A stretch of DNA of 64,000 nucleotides, from contig NZ_JARP01000001.1 of the NCBI RefSeq assembly GCF_000708595.2, forward strand, positions 1,302,001-1,366,000, written 5' to 3'. Shown here in pieces: positions 17,910 through 25,917 of the stretch. Positions within the stretch are counted from its first letter, which is position 1. Every line of letters starts with the position of its first letter. A program made the position numbers and the translations under genes. Below the pieces are notes generated by a model that ran no database searches, was not told the DNA's origin, and saw only the letters and a program-made list of their open reading frames with translations. The DNA is from Flavobacterium sp. KJJ (lineage in GTDB: Bacteria; Bacteroidota; Bacteroidia; Flavobacteriales; Flavobacteriaceae).

Positions 17910-18989
17910 TTATTTAACCTCGGGTTTTATTGTTTTATTTGTTTTTTCTAGCGTAAAAGAAAATTCAGAACCAATTCCGAATTCACTTTCGACATAAACC
18001 TTCTCTTTATGCGCTTCGATAATATGTTTTACGATCGCTAAACCTAAACCAGAACCGCCTTCAGAACGCGTTCCGCTTTTATCAACTCTATAAAAACGTT
18101 CAAAAAGCCTTGGAATATTTTGTTTTTCAACACCTTCTCCATTGTCGCTAATACGAATGAGCACTTTTTTCTTTGTCAGATTTACTACTCCAACTTCAGT
18201 TAAACCGCCTTCTTTACCATACTTAATAGAGTTTACAATCAAGTTTTCTAAAACCTGCTGAATTCTATCTTGATCGCCATGTACAAGAACTGATTTTATG
18301 TTTTTACTTTCAAAAGCCAAGTTTATTTTCTTTTTATCAGCTTTCATTTCTAATAAATCAAAGACGTTCTGAATCAGCTCAACGATATCAAAATCAGTCA
18401 TATTCAAATCTAAATCACCCGATTCTAATTTAGTAATCATATCTAAATCTTCGACTATATATATAAGTCGCTCCACACCTTTCTCGGCACGTTTTAAATA
18501 TTTTTTACGAATGTTCTTGTCATCCATTGCTCCGTCAAGCAAAGTCGAAACATAACCTTGAACGGTAAACAAAGGCGTTTTAAGTTCGTGAGATATATTT
18601 CCTAAAAACTCTCTTCGGTATTCTTCACGAATTTCAAGCATTTCGATTTCGAGCTTTTTATCAGTAGCAAACTTTTTCACTTCGCGCGAAAGCGTTTCCA
18701 TATCTGTCGTTATGGGCTGATTGATAAGTGTTGTCGATTCTAACAACGAAACCTCATCGTAAATTTTCTTTACTCTTCTGTAAATAAAACGTTCTACACG
18801 ATATTGCAAAACTAAAAATGAGAAAATATAAATTGAGATTATGAAAATTATTCCAAACGCAACTTGATGCTTTAGTTGATTTTTATAAAACAAGTTCATT
18901 AAGATCAGTACAAATCCTGTCCCAAAAAGACTTATATATAATGCCGATTTTACAGCAAATTTGTATGTTTTTTTAAAATTAATTTTCAT
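17910..18989 (-). CDS. Sensor histidine kinase, PhoR-like
   Basis: The 359-residue inner-membrane kinase has two N-terminal membrane helices (about 15-34 and 42-62) with almost no periplasmic loop, then a cytoplasmic linker and the kinase. The phosphorylated His134 lies in SHELKTPL; the N box ENLIVNSIKYG, G1 DNGEGVE, F box FERFYRVD and G2 GGSGLGLAIV are all complete. No PAS domain is obvious. It is 246 bp downstream of the PhoB-like regulator on the same strand, with a hairpin in the gap, and the porin gene follows. The short loop resembles PhoR, which senses through the PstS/PhoU system rather than an extracellular ligand. Confidence 0.92.
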   Translation of the reverse strand: MKINFKKTYKFAVKSALYISLFGTGFVLILMNLFYKNQLKHQVAFGIIFIISIYIFSFLVLQYRVERFIYRRVKKIYDEVSLLESTTLINQPITTDMETLSREVKKFATDKKLEIEMLEIREEYRREFLGNISHELKTPLFTVQGYVSTLLDGAMDDKNIRKKYLKRAEKGVERLIYIVEDLDMITKLESGDLDLNMTDFDIVELIQNVFDLLEMKADKKKINLAFESKNIKSVLVHGDQDRIQQVLENLIVNSIKYGKEGGLTEVGVVNLTKKKVLIRISDNGEGVEKQNIPRLFERFYRVDKSGTRSEGGSGLGLAIVKHIIEAHKEKVYVESEFGIGSEFSFTLEKTNKTIKPEVK

Positions 18990-19090
18990 TGGTAGTATTA
19001 ACCATTAATAGATTAAGAAAAATTAAGTTTTCTTTTGAGTTTGTAAATTTCTTTAAATTAACATTTGAACTCAAAACAAAGTTAACTCAA

Positions 19091-19142
19091 AAACCATATA
19101 AGAAATTAAAGTTCACGTGATCTTTAATTTCCTATATGGTTT
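19091..19142. repeat. Hairpin repeat with AAACCATATAAG ends, copy 2
   Basis: The left arm (19091-19111) and right arm (19122-19142) form a 21-bp stem with one mismatch; outer ends AAACCATATA and TATATGGTTT equal those of 3985-4054, while the inner arms differ. A T-run follows on the plus strand. It lies between the phoB-like and phoR-like genes and could attenuate read-through. Confidence 0.85.
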
Positions 19143-19235
19143 ATTTTTTTATATAATCCAAATCCGTTTAATCTTCAGCAAAATACTAAAAGCCTTAGCA
19201 ACTTAGTATCTTAGAACCTCAGCATCTTAAAAAAC

Positions 19236-19919
19236 TTATACTTCAAATTTATAACCAACACCTTTTATTGTTTTAAAAAGGTCTTCTCCTATTTTTTCTC
19301 GAAGTTTTCTAATGTGAACGTCGATTGTTCTTCCTCCAACCACAACTTCATTTCCCCAAACTTTATCTAGAATTTCATCTCTTTTAAAAACTTTTCCAGG
19401 TTTAGAAGCCAATAAATAAAACAATTCGAATTCTTTTCTTGGCAAAGCAATTTCGACATTGCCTTTGATGATTTTGTATTCTTCTCGGTTAATCTCGATT
19501 CCGCCAACATTTAAGGTATCGCTGACTACTTCTTGTTCTTTTAACCTTCTTAACAAAGCCTTTACTTTGCTTACCAATAATTTTGGTTTTATTGGTTTTG
19601 TGATATAGTCATCAGCACCTGCGTCAAAACCAGCAACTTGAGAGTAATCTTCGCTTCTTGCGGTTAGAAATGTTATGATAACATTATTTAATTCTGGAAT
19701 TTTTCTGATGTGTTCACAAGCTTCCATCCCGTCCATTTCAGCCATCATTACATCCATAATGATTAATTGTGGCAATTCTTTCTGAGCCTTTGCTATTGCT
19801 TCTTTTCCGTTAGAAGCCGTTACAATTTGGTAGCCTTCCTGTGCAAGGTTATAGCCAACGATTTCTAAGATATCTGGTTCGTCGTCAACTAATAAAATCT
19901 TGGTTTGTGTTTTTTTCAT
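19236..19919 (-). CDS. Response regulator, PhoB/OmpR family
   Basis: This 227-residue DNA-binding regulator has a receiver domain with the acidic pocket VDDEPD, phosphoacceptor Asp56 in IIMDVMMAEMDG, Thr87 and Lys108 (ITKPI), and a C-terminal winged helix with recognition region GGRTIDVHIRKLREKIG and the final GVGYKFEV. The ATG at 19919 is preferred over 19928 because it begins the receiver strand directly. It is upstream of the PhoR-like kinase, and 11-bp direct repeats in three nearby promoters match the known mode of PhoB binding, so it is the likely activator of this island. It shares its upstream region with the divergent TonB-dependent receptor gene. Confidence 0.93.
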   Translation of the reverse strand: MKKTQTKILLVDDEPDILEIVGYNLAQEGYQIVTASNGKEAIAKAQKELPQLIIMDVMMAEMDGMEACEHIRKIPELNNVIITFLTARSEDYSQVAGFDAGADDYITKPIKPKLLVSKVKALLRRLKEQEVVSDTLNVGGIEINREEYKIIKGNVEIALPRKEFELFYLLASKPGKVFKRDEILDKVWGNEVVVGGRTIDVHIRKLREKIGEDLFKTIKGVGYKFEV

Positions 19920-20044
19920 AAATAGCAAAAATAGAGATTCTTACATCAAATTTTCTTTATTATACATTCGATGTTTTTTATTTCACAGCGTAAATATACT
20001 AATAAATGAACCGTTAAAAATTGCGGTTAACTGTAATTTAATTT

Positions 20045-20123
20045 GGTAACAATTTGATAATCTTGACAACACAAAAACATAACAAGTCCCTAACATGAAC
20101 TTTACATCGCGTTTCTTTCTTTG
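20045..20123 (+). promoter_or_regulatory. Candidate Pho box and -7 element of the TonB-dependent receptor gene
   Basis: Six consecutive 11-bp units start GGTAACA (20045), GATAATC (20056), CAACACA (20067), CATAACA (20078), CCTAACA (20089) and CTTTACA (20100). The last unit ends at 20110; then 5 bp and TTTCTTTG (20116-20123), one base off TAnnTTTG. Same register and gap as the porin box. The intergenic region is shared with phoB, so autoregulation is also possible. Confidence 0.72.
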
Positions 20124-20152
20124 CACAAAAATAAATTAAACACAACACTGAA

Positions 20153-22960
20153 ATGAAATTCAATTTAAAATTTCTATTTATCACATTATTTATCTGTACG
20201 ATTTCGATCGCGCAAAACAAAGGTACAATTTCTGGTGTATTAACCGACAAAGAAACTAATAATGAAGTACTTCCTTTTGCAAACATCCTAATAAAAGGAA
20301 CAAATATCAGCACAAACACTGACATTGACGGAAAATATTCGTTGAATGTAAATCCAGGAACTTATACTATTATATTTAGCTTCGTTGGATATGAATCTGT
20401 AGAAAAACCAGTAACAGTTGCAGCAAACGAAACTGTCACTGTAAATCAAGTACTTTCATCTGGCGGTTATACGCTAAAAGATGTTGTTGTAAAATCGACA
20501 GCAAACAAAGAAAAAGAAACTGCTTTATTGCTAGACCAAAAAAATGCTGTTGTAATCAAACAAAGTATTGGTGCACAGGAAATGTCTAGAAAAGGCGTTA
20601 GCGATGTAGAAGAAGGTTTGACTAAAGTAACCGGAATCACTAAAGTTGGATCGAGAGGTTTATTTGTTCGTGGTCTTGAAGACAGATACAACAACTTATT
20701 AATTAACGATCTTGCTGTTCCGTCAAACAGCCCTTTCTCAAAAATTGTCCCTCTTGACTTGTTTCCAACAAATATTATAGGTGTTATTGATGTATACAAA
20801 ACATTTAACCCAAACATTTATGGAGATTTCGCTGGTGGAACTTTTAATATTCAAACTTCTAAAGTTTCTAAAAGCATTACCAAAATAAATATTGGCGCAG
20901 GATATACTACTGGAAACAGTTTTAAAGATTTCTTACTTTCTAGTGATGCAGATTCTGCTGCAGGATTTTTTGGATTTAACGGAAAAGACAGAGAGTTACC
21001 AAGCTTTTTAGGTGAAACTGCTGGCAGATCGACTTTTACAACAGATCAGGCATTAAACTCTGTAAGCGGTGATAAAGGTTTCAATGTTAATAAAAGCAAA
21101 AGCCCATTAAACTCTAGCTTCAATTTTCTTCATGCAGAAAAATTTGACCTAAGCAATGATCGTAACATTTCATACTTATTGTCTCTTAATTTCGACAATA
21201 GTTATGCTGTTAGAGAAGGTGTCAGCAGAACACTTCAAACTCTTGGTGATAAATACAATAATGATTTTATTAATACTGAATATCGCCTTAAGACCAGTAC
21301 ATCTGCGTTAGTAGGAGTAAATTATACTACTGAAAGATTTAAGTTAGCGTTTAACACATTGTATTTAAAAACAACATTAAATTCAATTTTAGATCAATAC
21401 GGAGTTTTAAGCAATAATGGAGTTAAAAATAACTTTATCCGTACTAACCAATTGGACAAAACGGATTATTTAAATGCACAATTATTAGGAGAATACAATT
21501 TGACAGAAGATAAAAACCAAACTTTAAAAGCAGGTGTATCTTATGCAAATACAAAATACGGACAACCTGATAGAAAATTTTTCTCAGGTACGCAGGAAGC
21601 TGAAAATCAAATTAACACTTCTTACGGTGGAAACAACTTCTTACGCCAGTATTTAGATGTAGACGGAAATGTATTCGTTTCTGGATTATTAGAATACAAC
21701 TTGAAATTTGGAAAAGATGCAAAACAAAACAAATTGACAGTTGGTTATAATGGAAATGCTTCTAAAATGGAATCTTCTTACCGATTCGTTGCAAGTAACG
21801 GTGGGACTTTTTCATCAGCAGATATAAACAATATTGACACAAAAATTACAAATGACATTAACAGTAGTGCCGTTTTCTTTAACGAAAGTTCAAACACAAC
21901 GTACAAAGTAAAACTTAATGAAAGTGCAAATGCAGGGTATGCAAACTTATTCTTGAAATTTGCAGAAAAATTTGAACTTAACGGAGGAGTAAGAGTTGAA
22001 AGCACTATTAAAGAAACATATTATAGAACTTTAGGTTCTTTTGATGATCCTTTCAAATTAAAAAAATACAACAACCTTTATGTTTTGCCATCGTTAAACG
22101 TAAAATATCTTTTAAACGAAACCTCAAACATTCGTTTTGCAGCAAGTAAAACATACACAAAACCGGTTGTAATGGAATCTTTCCCGATATCATACATCAA
22201 TGCAGATAATACTTCGACACAAGGAAATTCTTTATTGAAAAATAGTGACAACTATAATGTTGATTTGAAATACGAAATTTTCCCTACAAATAAAGAAATG
22301 ATGACTTTTGGAGTATTCGGGAAATATATTGACAATCCGATCGAGAGAACTTTTATTGCTAATGCAACATCTGGAACTGTAACTACATTTTTAAATTCAG
22401 ATAACGCAACATTATTTGGAGCTGAAGTTGAATTTTTATTAGGATTAAACAGAATAAGTGAAAATTTAGAACATTTCTCTTTTGGATTGAACGCTTCAGT
22501 TATGTCAACAAAAGTAAATGTTGCAGCTACTTACGAATCTCAGGACGAAGACGGTAATATTACAGTTAAAAATTCAATCGAAACACACCAAACAAGATCT
22601 TTACAAGGTGCTTCAGACTGGTTAGTTAATTCTGATTTGAAGTATGAATTTAATTTAGCTAAAGACTGGACAAATACAATGTCACTTGTTTATGGTGTAT
22701 TCGGAAAAAGAATTTATGCAGTAGGTACAAACGGTCAGGACAATACTTATGAATTACCAGTATCACAATTAGACTTTGTTTGGGGAAGTAAAATCTCAGA
22801 ACATTTTGATGTAAAATTCACAGCTGACAACTTATTGAATCCAGAAAGAAAATTAGAATTTGGAAACAACGGAACTGTAAAAGTTGACGAACCATCTTTA
22901 TTAGCCAACAGCTATAAAAAAGGTGTCGGTTTCTCTTTCAAAGTTGGATATACTTTTTAA
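20153..22960 (+). CDS. TonB-dependent outer-membrane receptor with carboxypeptidase-like N-terminal domain
   Basis: The 935-residue protein has a signal peptide (residues 1-20, ending SIAQ), a carboxypeptidase regulatory-like beta domain (about 24-105, GVLTDKETNNEVLPFANILIKGTN cut short here), a plug domain (about 120-240, GVSDVEEGLTKVTGI and LFVRGLEDRYNNLLIN) and a large barrel ending in KVGYTF. It should import a ligand across the outer membrane using TonB energy. No SusD-type gene follows; instead a lipoprotein does, which may be its surface partner. A candidate Pho box upstream suggests a phosphorus-containing ligand, which is inference. A terminator follows. Confidence 0.9.
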   Translation: MKFNLKFLFITLFICTISIAQNKGTISGVLTDKETNNEVLPFANILIKGTNISTNTDIDGKYSLNVNPGTYTIIFSFVGYESVEKPVTVAANETVTVNQVLSSGGYTLKDVVVKSTANKEKETALLLDQKNAVVIKQSIGAQEMSRKGVSDVEEGLTKVTGITKVGSRGLFVRGLEDRYNNLLINDLAVPSNSPFSKIVPLDLFPTNIIGVIDVYKTFNPNIYGDFAGGTFNIQTSKVSKSITKINIGAGYTTGNSFKDFLLSSDADSAAGFFGFNGKDRELPSFLGETAGRSTFTTDQALNSVSGDKGFNVNKSKSPLNSSFNFLHAEKFDLSNDRNISYLLSLNFDNSYAVREGVSRTLQTLGDKYNNDFINTEYRLKTSTSALVGVNYTTERFKLAFNTLYLKTTLNSILDQYGVLSNNGVKNNFIRTNQLDKTDYLNAQLLGEYNLTEDKNQTLKAGVSYANTKYGQPDRKFFSGTQEAENQINTSYGGNNFLRQYLDVDGNVFVSGLLEYNLKFGKDAKQNKLTVGYNGNASKMESSYRFVASNGGTFSSADINNIDTKITNDINSSAVFFNESSNTTYKVKLNESANAGYANLFLKFAEKFELNGGVRVESTIKETYYRTLGSFDDPFKLKKYNNLYVLPSLNVKYLLNETSNIRFAASKTYTKPVVMESFPISYINADNTSTQGNSLLKNSDNYNVDLKYEIFPTNKEMMTFGVFGKYIDNPIERTFIANATSGTVTTFLNSDNATLFGAEVEFLLGLNRISENLEHFSFGLNASVMSTKVNVAATYESQDEDGNITVKNSIETHQTRSLQGASDWLVNSDLKYEFNLAKDWTNTMSLVYGVFGKRIYAVGTNGQDNTYELPVSQLDFVWGSKISEHFDVKFTADNLLNPERKLEFGNNGTVKVDEPSLLANSYKKGVGFSFKVGYTF

Positions 22961-22980
22961 TACAACAACATACAAAATTC

Positions 22981-23010
22981 AAAGCTCCAGATATCTGGAG
23001 CTTTTTTTAT
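22981..23010 (+). terminator. Terminator after the TonB-dependent receptor gene
   Basis: AAAGCTCCAGAT and its exact complement ATCTGGAGCTTT followed by a T-run form a perfect 12-bp stem 20 bp after the stop codon. The following lipoprotein gene therefore needs its own promoter, which is present. Confidence 0.9.
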
Positions 23011-23066
23011 TTTAAGAATCAACAAGAATATCGCTTAACATTCTCTTCACATTTAAATTGATTTTT

Positions 23067-23123
23067 GGTAACTGTAATGTAATGTTCAGATAACACCCTA
23101 AAGAGATTTACGGCTTAATTTTG
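23067..23123 (+). promoter_or_regulatory. Candidate Pho box and -7 element of the lipoprotein gene
   Basis: Three 11-bp units start GGTAACT (23067), TGTAATG (23078) and GATAACA (23089), then a degenerate unit (23100-23110), 5 bp and a perfect -7 element TAATTTTG (23116-23123). The register is the same as in the porin and receptor promoters. The stretch TAACTGTAAT here also occurs at 20028-20037. Confidence 0.7.
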
Positions 23124-23159
23124 AAAAAAATAAAAACGAATAATACAACACAAAAAACT

Positions 23160-24347
23160 ATGAAAACTAAAATTCTTGCTTTAGCACTTGCTACAGGTTT
23201 ATTTTTTAATTCTTGCTCAAGCAGCGACGATCCAACTCCTGCACCAACACCAGTAACAGGTGAAATTACAGGTCCAATAACTGCAAACAAAACTTACGCT
23301 TACGGTAACTATACATTAAAAGGTATTGTAAAAATCAATGCTGGTGTAACTGTAACTTTTGATGCAGGTTCTACTGTTACTATTGACAAAGCTACAGGAG
23401 ACAACGCTTTAGTTGTTTTAAACGGAGCAAAATTAATCGTAAACGGAACTGCTGACAAACCAGTAGTATTTACAGAAAAATCTAAAGTTCCAGGTTCTTG
23501 GGGAGGTATCATCATGTACGGTGATGCACCTGCAAAAGTTGCTGGAGGAGGAACTTCTTCAACTTCAGAAGATGGAAATAATATTTCTTACGGAGGAACT
23601 AATGCAACTCACAATGGTGGTTCATTAAACTATGTAAGAGTTGAATACGCTGGATCTAAATTAGCTGATGGTCAAAAAGAAAACAATGCTTTCACATTCT
23701 ACTCAGTAGGTTCTGGAACAACTTTAGATCACTTAGTTGCTTACAAAGGAGCTGATGACGGATTCGAATTTTTCGGAGGAACTGTAAGCATGACAAATGC
23801 TATCTCTTTCGGTAACTATGATGACGCATTTGACTGGCAAGATGGATGGCAAGGTACTGCTAATACAAACTGGTATGCTTACCAAACTGGAAAAGGAAAC
23901 TACGGAATGGAAATCGAAGCGTCTGCAAATGACAATGCTTTTGGACCAAAAGTTTCTAACATTACTTTAAAAAGAGAAGCTTCTAACGTTCCTGAAGTTG
24001 GAGATAACCAAGTTGATGCTTTCCAATTCAAAAGAGAAGGTAACGGAGAATACAGCAATATCATTGTTGATGGTTACGGAAACTTTACAACTGGAACTAC
24101 AACTTACCAAGGTGCTGTAGTTAGTATCTTAGACGCTGCAACTAATACTCACCAAGTGAATACATCTAAAATTAAAGTTTTAAATGTTAAAATTTCTAAC
24201 ACTACACTTATAGTACCAACTAACGGTGCTACTGGATTTACAGTTGCTTTCCCAGCTGGAACTTTCACAACTAGTACTACTGCTACAGGAGCTTCATTAA
24301 CTGCTGGGGCTTGGGCTTCAGTTGACGGTGCAAGCTTGATCAAATAA
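23160..24347 (+). CDS. Surface lipoprotein, probable partner of the TonB-dependent receptor
   Basis: The product of 395 residues starts MKTKILALALATGLFFNSCS, a lipoprotein signal with the acylated cysteine at residue 19; an SSSDDP stretch follows, like the export signal that places lipoproteins on the cell surface in flavobacteria. The body is rich in Gly/Thr/Asn with beta-strand repeats (GVTVTFDAGSTVTIDKATG, YAGSKLADGQKEN) reminiscent of a right-handed beta-helix. I know no function for this family. The ATG at 23160 is chosen over the TTG at 23121, which overlaps the -7 element. It has its own Pho-type promoter and terminator and sits behind the receptor gene. Confidence 0.8.
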   Translation: MKTKILALALATGLFFNSCSSSDDPTPAPTPVTGEITGPITANKTYAYGNYTLKGIVKINAGVTVTFDAGSTVTIDKATGDNALVVLNGAKLIVNGTADKPVVFTEKSKVPGSWGGIIMYGDAPAKVAGGGTSSTSEDGNNISYGGTNATHNGGSLNYVRVEYAGSKLADGQKENNAFTFYSVGSGTTLDHLVAYKGADDGFEFFGGTVSMTNAISFGNYDDAFDWQDGWQGTANTNWYAYQTGKGNYGMEIEASANDNAFGPKVSNITLKREASNVPEVGDNQVDAFQFKREGNGEYSNIIVDGYGNFTTGTTTYQGAVVSILDAATNTHQVNTSKIKVLNVKISNTTLIVPTNGATGFTVAFPAGTFTTSTTATGASLTAGAWASVDGASLIK

Positions 24348-24372
24348 TAAGAATCATCTTATAAAATGTTAA

Positions 24373-24405
24373 AAACATCCTAAAATTTTAGGATGTTTTT
24401 TTTTG
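24373..24405 (+). terminator. Terminator after the lipoprotein gene
   Basis: AAACATCCTAAAA is followed directly by its complement TTTTAGGATGTTT and a run of nine T, 25 bp after the stop codon. Confidence 0.9.
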
Positions 24406-24456
24406 GCGTAATTTTTGTAATTTTTTTTGTATATTTACCGTAACCAAAATAACGCG

Positions 24457-24795
24457 ATGGCAAAAAACTACTTTTATATTACATTCTTATTGGCATTTTT
24501 CTTTACTGTAAGTGTTTCGGCACAAGACAGTAAGCAATTACCAAAACCTCAAGAGACCACAACTATTGAGGGACTAAGCTTGTACCCTAATCCAGTGACT
24601 AACGGAAAAGTAAATATTTCATCAAAAAATGATTTAGAAAAAGAAATAATCATTTTTGATATTTTGGGTAAAAAAGTACTTCAAACACATTTAAGTTCAA
24701 GAGAATTAAACGTTTCGGATTTGGTTCCTGGCGTTTATATCATTAAAATAAGTGAAGAAAATGCTTCCGCAACGCGAAAGCTCATTATTCGATAA
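24457..24795 (+). CDS. Minimal T9SS type A sorting-domain protein
   Basis: This 112-residue protein has a signal peptide (residues 1-22, ending SVSAQ), a linker of about 17 residues, and then a complete type A T9SS C-terminal domain (about 40-112: LSLYPNPVTNGKVN, IFDILGKKV, LVPGVYIIKI, TRKLIIR). There is thus a secretion tag but no cargo domain. Either it is exported through the type IX system as a bare domain, or it works as an adaptor. It lies behind the receptor and lipoprotein genes but after a terminator. The start at 24457 begins the signal peptide; the upstream in-frame ATG at 24427 is unlikely. Confidence 0.85.
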   Translation: MAKNYFYITFLLAFFFTVSVSAQDSKQLPKPQETTTIEGLSLYPNPVTNGKVNISSKNDLEKEIIIFDILGKKVLQTHLSSRELNVSDLVPGVYIIKISEENASATRKLIIR

Positions 24796-24805
24796 AAATA
24801 TAAAA

Positions 24806-24832
24806 AAAAAGCTCCAATTTGGGGCTTTTTTA
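24806..24832 (+). terminator. Terminator after the T9SS protein gene
   Basis: AAAAAGCTCC, loop AATTT, GGGGCTTTTT form a stem with one G-T pair, about 10 bp after the stop codon. Confidence 0.8.
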
Positions 24833-24915
24833 GTTTTACAGTGGCAGTGGCAGTTTTCAGTAAGCATACTGCACAAAACTCAGACTGAAAAATCAGACTG
24901 AAAACTAAAAAACAA

Positions 24916-24923
24916 TATCTTTG
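24916..24923 (+). promoter_or_regulatory. -7 element of the LuxE-like gene
   Basis: TATCTTTG matches the -7 consensus, only 13 bp before the TTG start at 24937, so the transcript would have a very short leader. No -33 TTG is seen. Confidence 0.5.
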
Positions 24924-24936
24924 CACAAAAAAAGTT

Positions 24937-25917
24937 TTGATTACAGCCAGCGATATATTTACCATTTCGACTCAGAAACAATTTGAAAAAATAGCATTAA
25001 AAGTGTTTCGTTTTCAGCACGAAAACAATCCGGTATATCGTGATTTTTGTGACTTTTTAAAAGTAAACCCACAACAGGTAAAATCTTTAGAGCAAATTCC
25101 GTTTCTGCCTATTCAGTTTTTCAAAAGCCATGATGTCATTTCTAACACAAATCCTGCTCAAGTAACTTTTACCAGTAGCGGTACAACGGGAATGATTACC
25201 AGCAGGCATTTGGTTACGGATGTTTCTCTTTATGAAGAAAGCTACCGCAACGGGTTTTCTCAGTTCTATGGCAATATCGAGGATTACGTTGTTTTGGCCC
25301 TTTTACCGTCTTATCTCGAACGTGATGGATCTTCGCTTATTTATATGGTCGAAGATTTAATTAAACTCTCCAATCAGCCTGACAGCGGGTTTTATCTACA
25401 CAATCACGACGACTTAATTAAAAAACTTACAGCTTTAGATCAATCTGGTCAAAATGTCATCCTAATTGGCGTTACATATGCTCTTTTAGATTTAATCGAA
25501 AAACATACATTCAAACTCCAGAATACCATTATTATGGAAACCGGAGGCATGAAAGGCAAACGTAAAGAAATGATTCGCGAAGAACTGCATGAACAGCTTT
25601 GTGAAGGTTTTGGGGTTACTGCAATTCACTCAGAATACGGCATGACTGAACTTTTAGCGCAAGCGTATTCTTTAGGTGAAGGTATTTTCGAATGCCCGTC
25701 TTGGATGCACATTTTAGTTCGCGATCCGGAAGACGCACTCACTTACGTGAAAGACGGAAAAACCGGAGGCATCAACGTTATTGATTTAGCTAATATAAAT
25801 TCATGCTCTTTTATTGCCACTCAAGATTTGGGCAAAAAAAATCCCAACAACTCTTTCGAGGTATTGGGACGTTTTGATAATTCTGATATTCGAGGTTGCA
25901 ACCTCATGGTTTTGTAA
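24937..25917 (+). CDS. LuxE/PaaK-like acyl-protein synthetase (acyltransferase)
   Basis: The 326-residue protein belongs to the adenylate-forming superfamily: it has the phosphate-binding loop FTSSGTTGMITSRH (about residues 72-85) and the later EYGMTELLAQ and GRFDNSDIRG motifs of LuxE/PaaK-like enzymes. These activate a carboxylic or fatty acid, in LuxE onto the protein itself. It is shorter than PaaK (about 430) and close to LuxE. The start codon is TTG at 24937; the first internal Met is far inside the fold, so TTG is the best start. Its stop codon abuts the convergent tyrS stop. The substrate in this organism is unknown; Bacteroidetes without luciferase commonly carry such a gene. Confidence 0.8.
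   Translation: MITASDIFTISTQKQFEKIALKVFRFQHENNPVYRDFCDFLKVNPQQVKSLEQIPFLPIQFFKSHDVISNTNPAQVTFTSSGTTGMITSRHLVTDVSLYEESYRNGFSQFYGNIEDYVVLALLPSYLERDGSSLIYMVEDLIKLSNQPDSGFYLHNHDDLIKKLTALDQSGQNVILIGVTYALLDLIEKHTFKLQNTIIMETGGMKGKRKEMIREELHEQLCEGFGVTAIHSEYGMTELLAQAYSLGEGIFECPSWMHILVRDPEDALTYVKDGKTGGINVIDLANINSCSFIATQDLGKKNPNNSFEVLGRFDNSDIRGCNLMVL

Noticed and set aside
23121..23159. TTG start 13 codons upstream for the lipoprotein
   Set aside because: The TTG overlaps the -7 element TAATTTTG, so it cannot be inside the transcript; the ATG at 23160 starts a clean lipoprotein signal.
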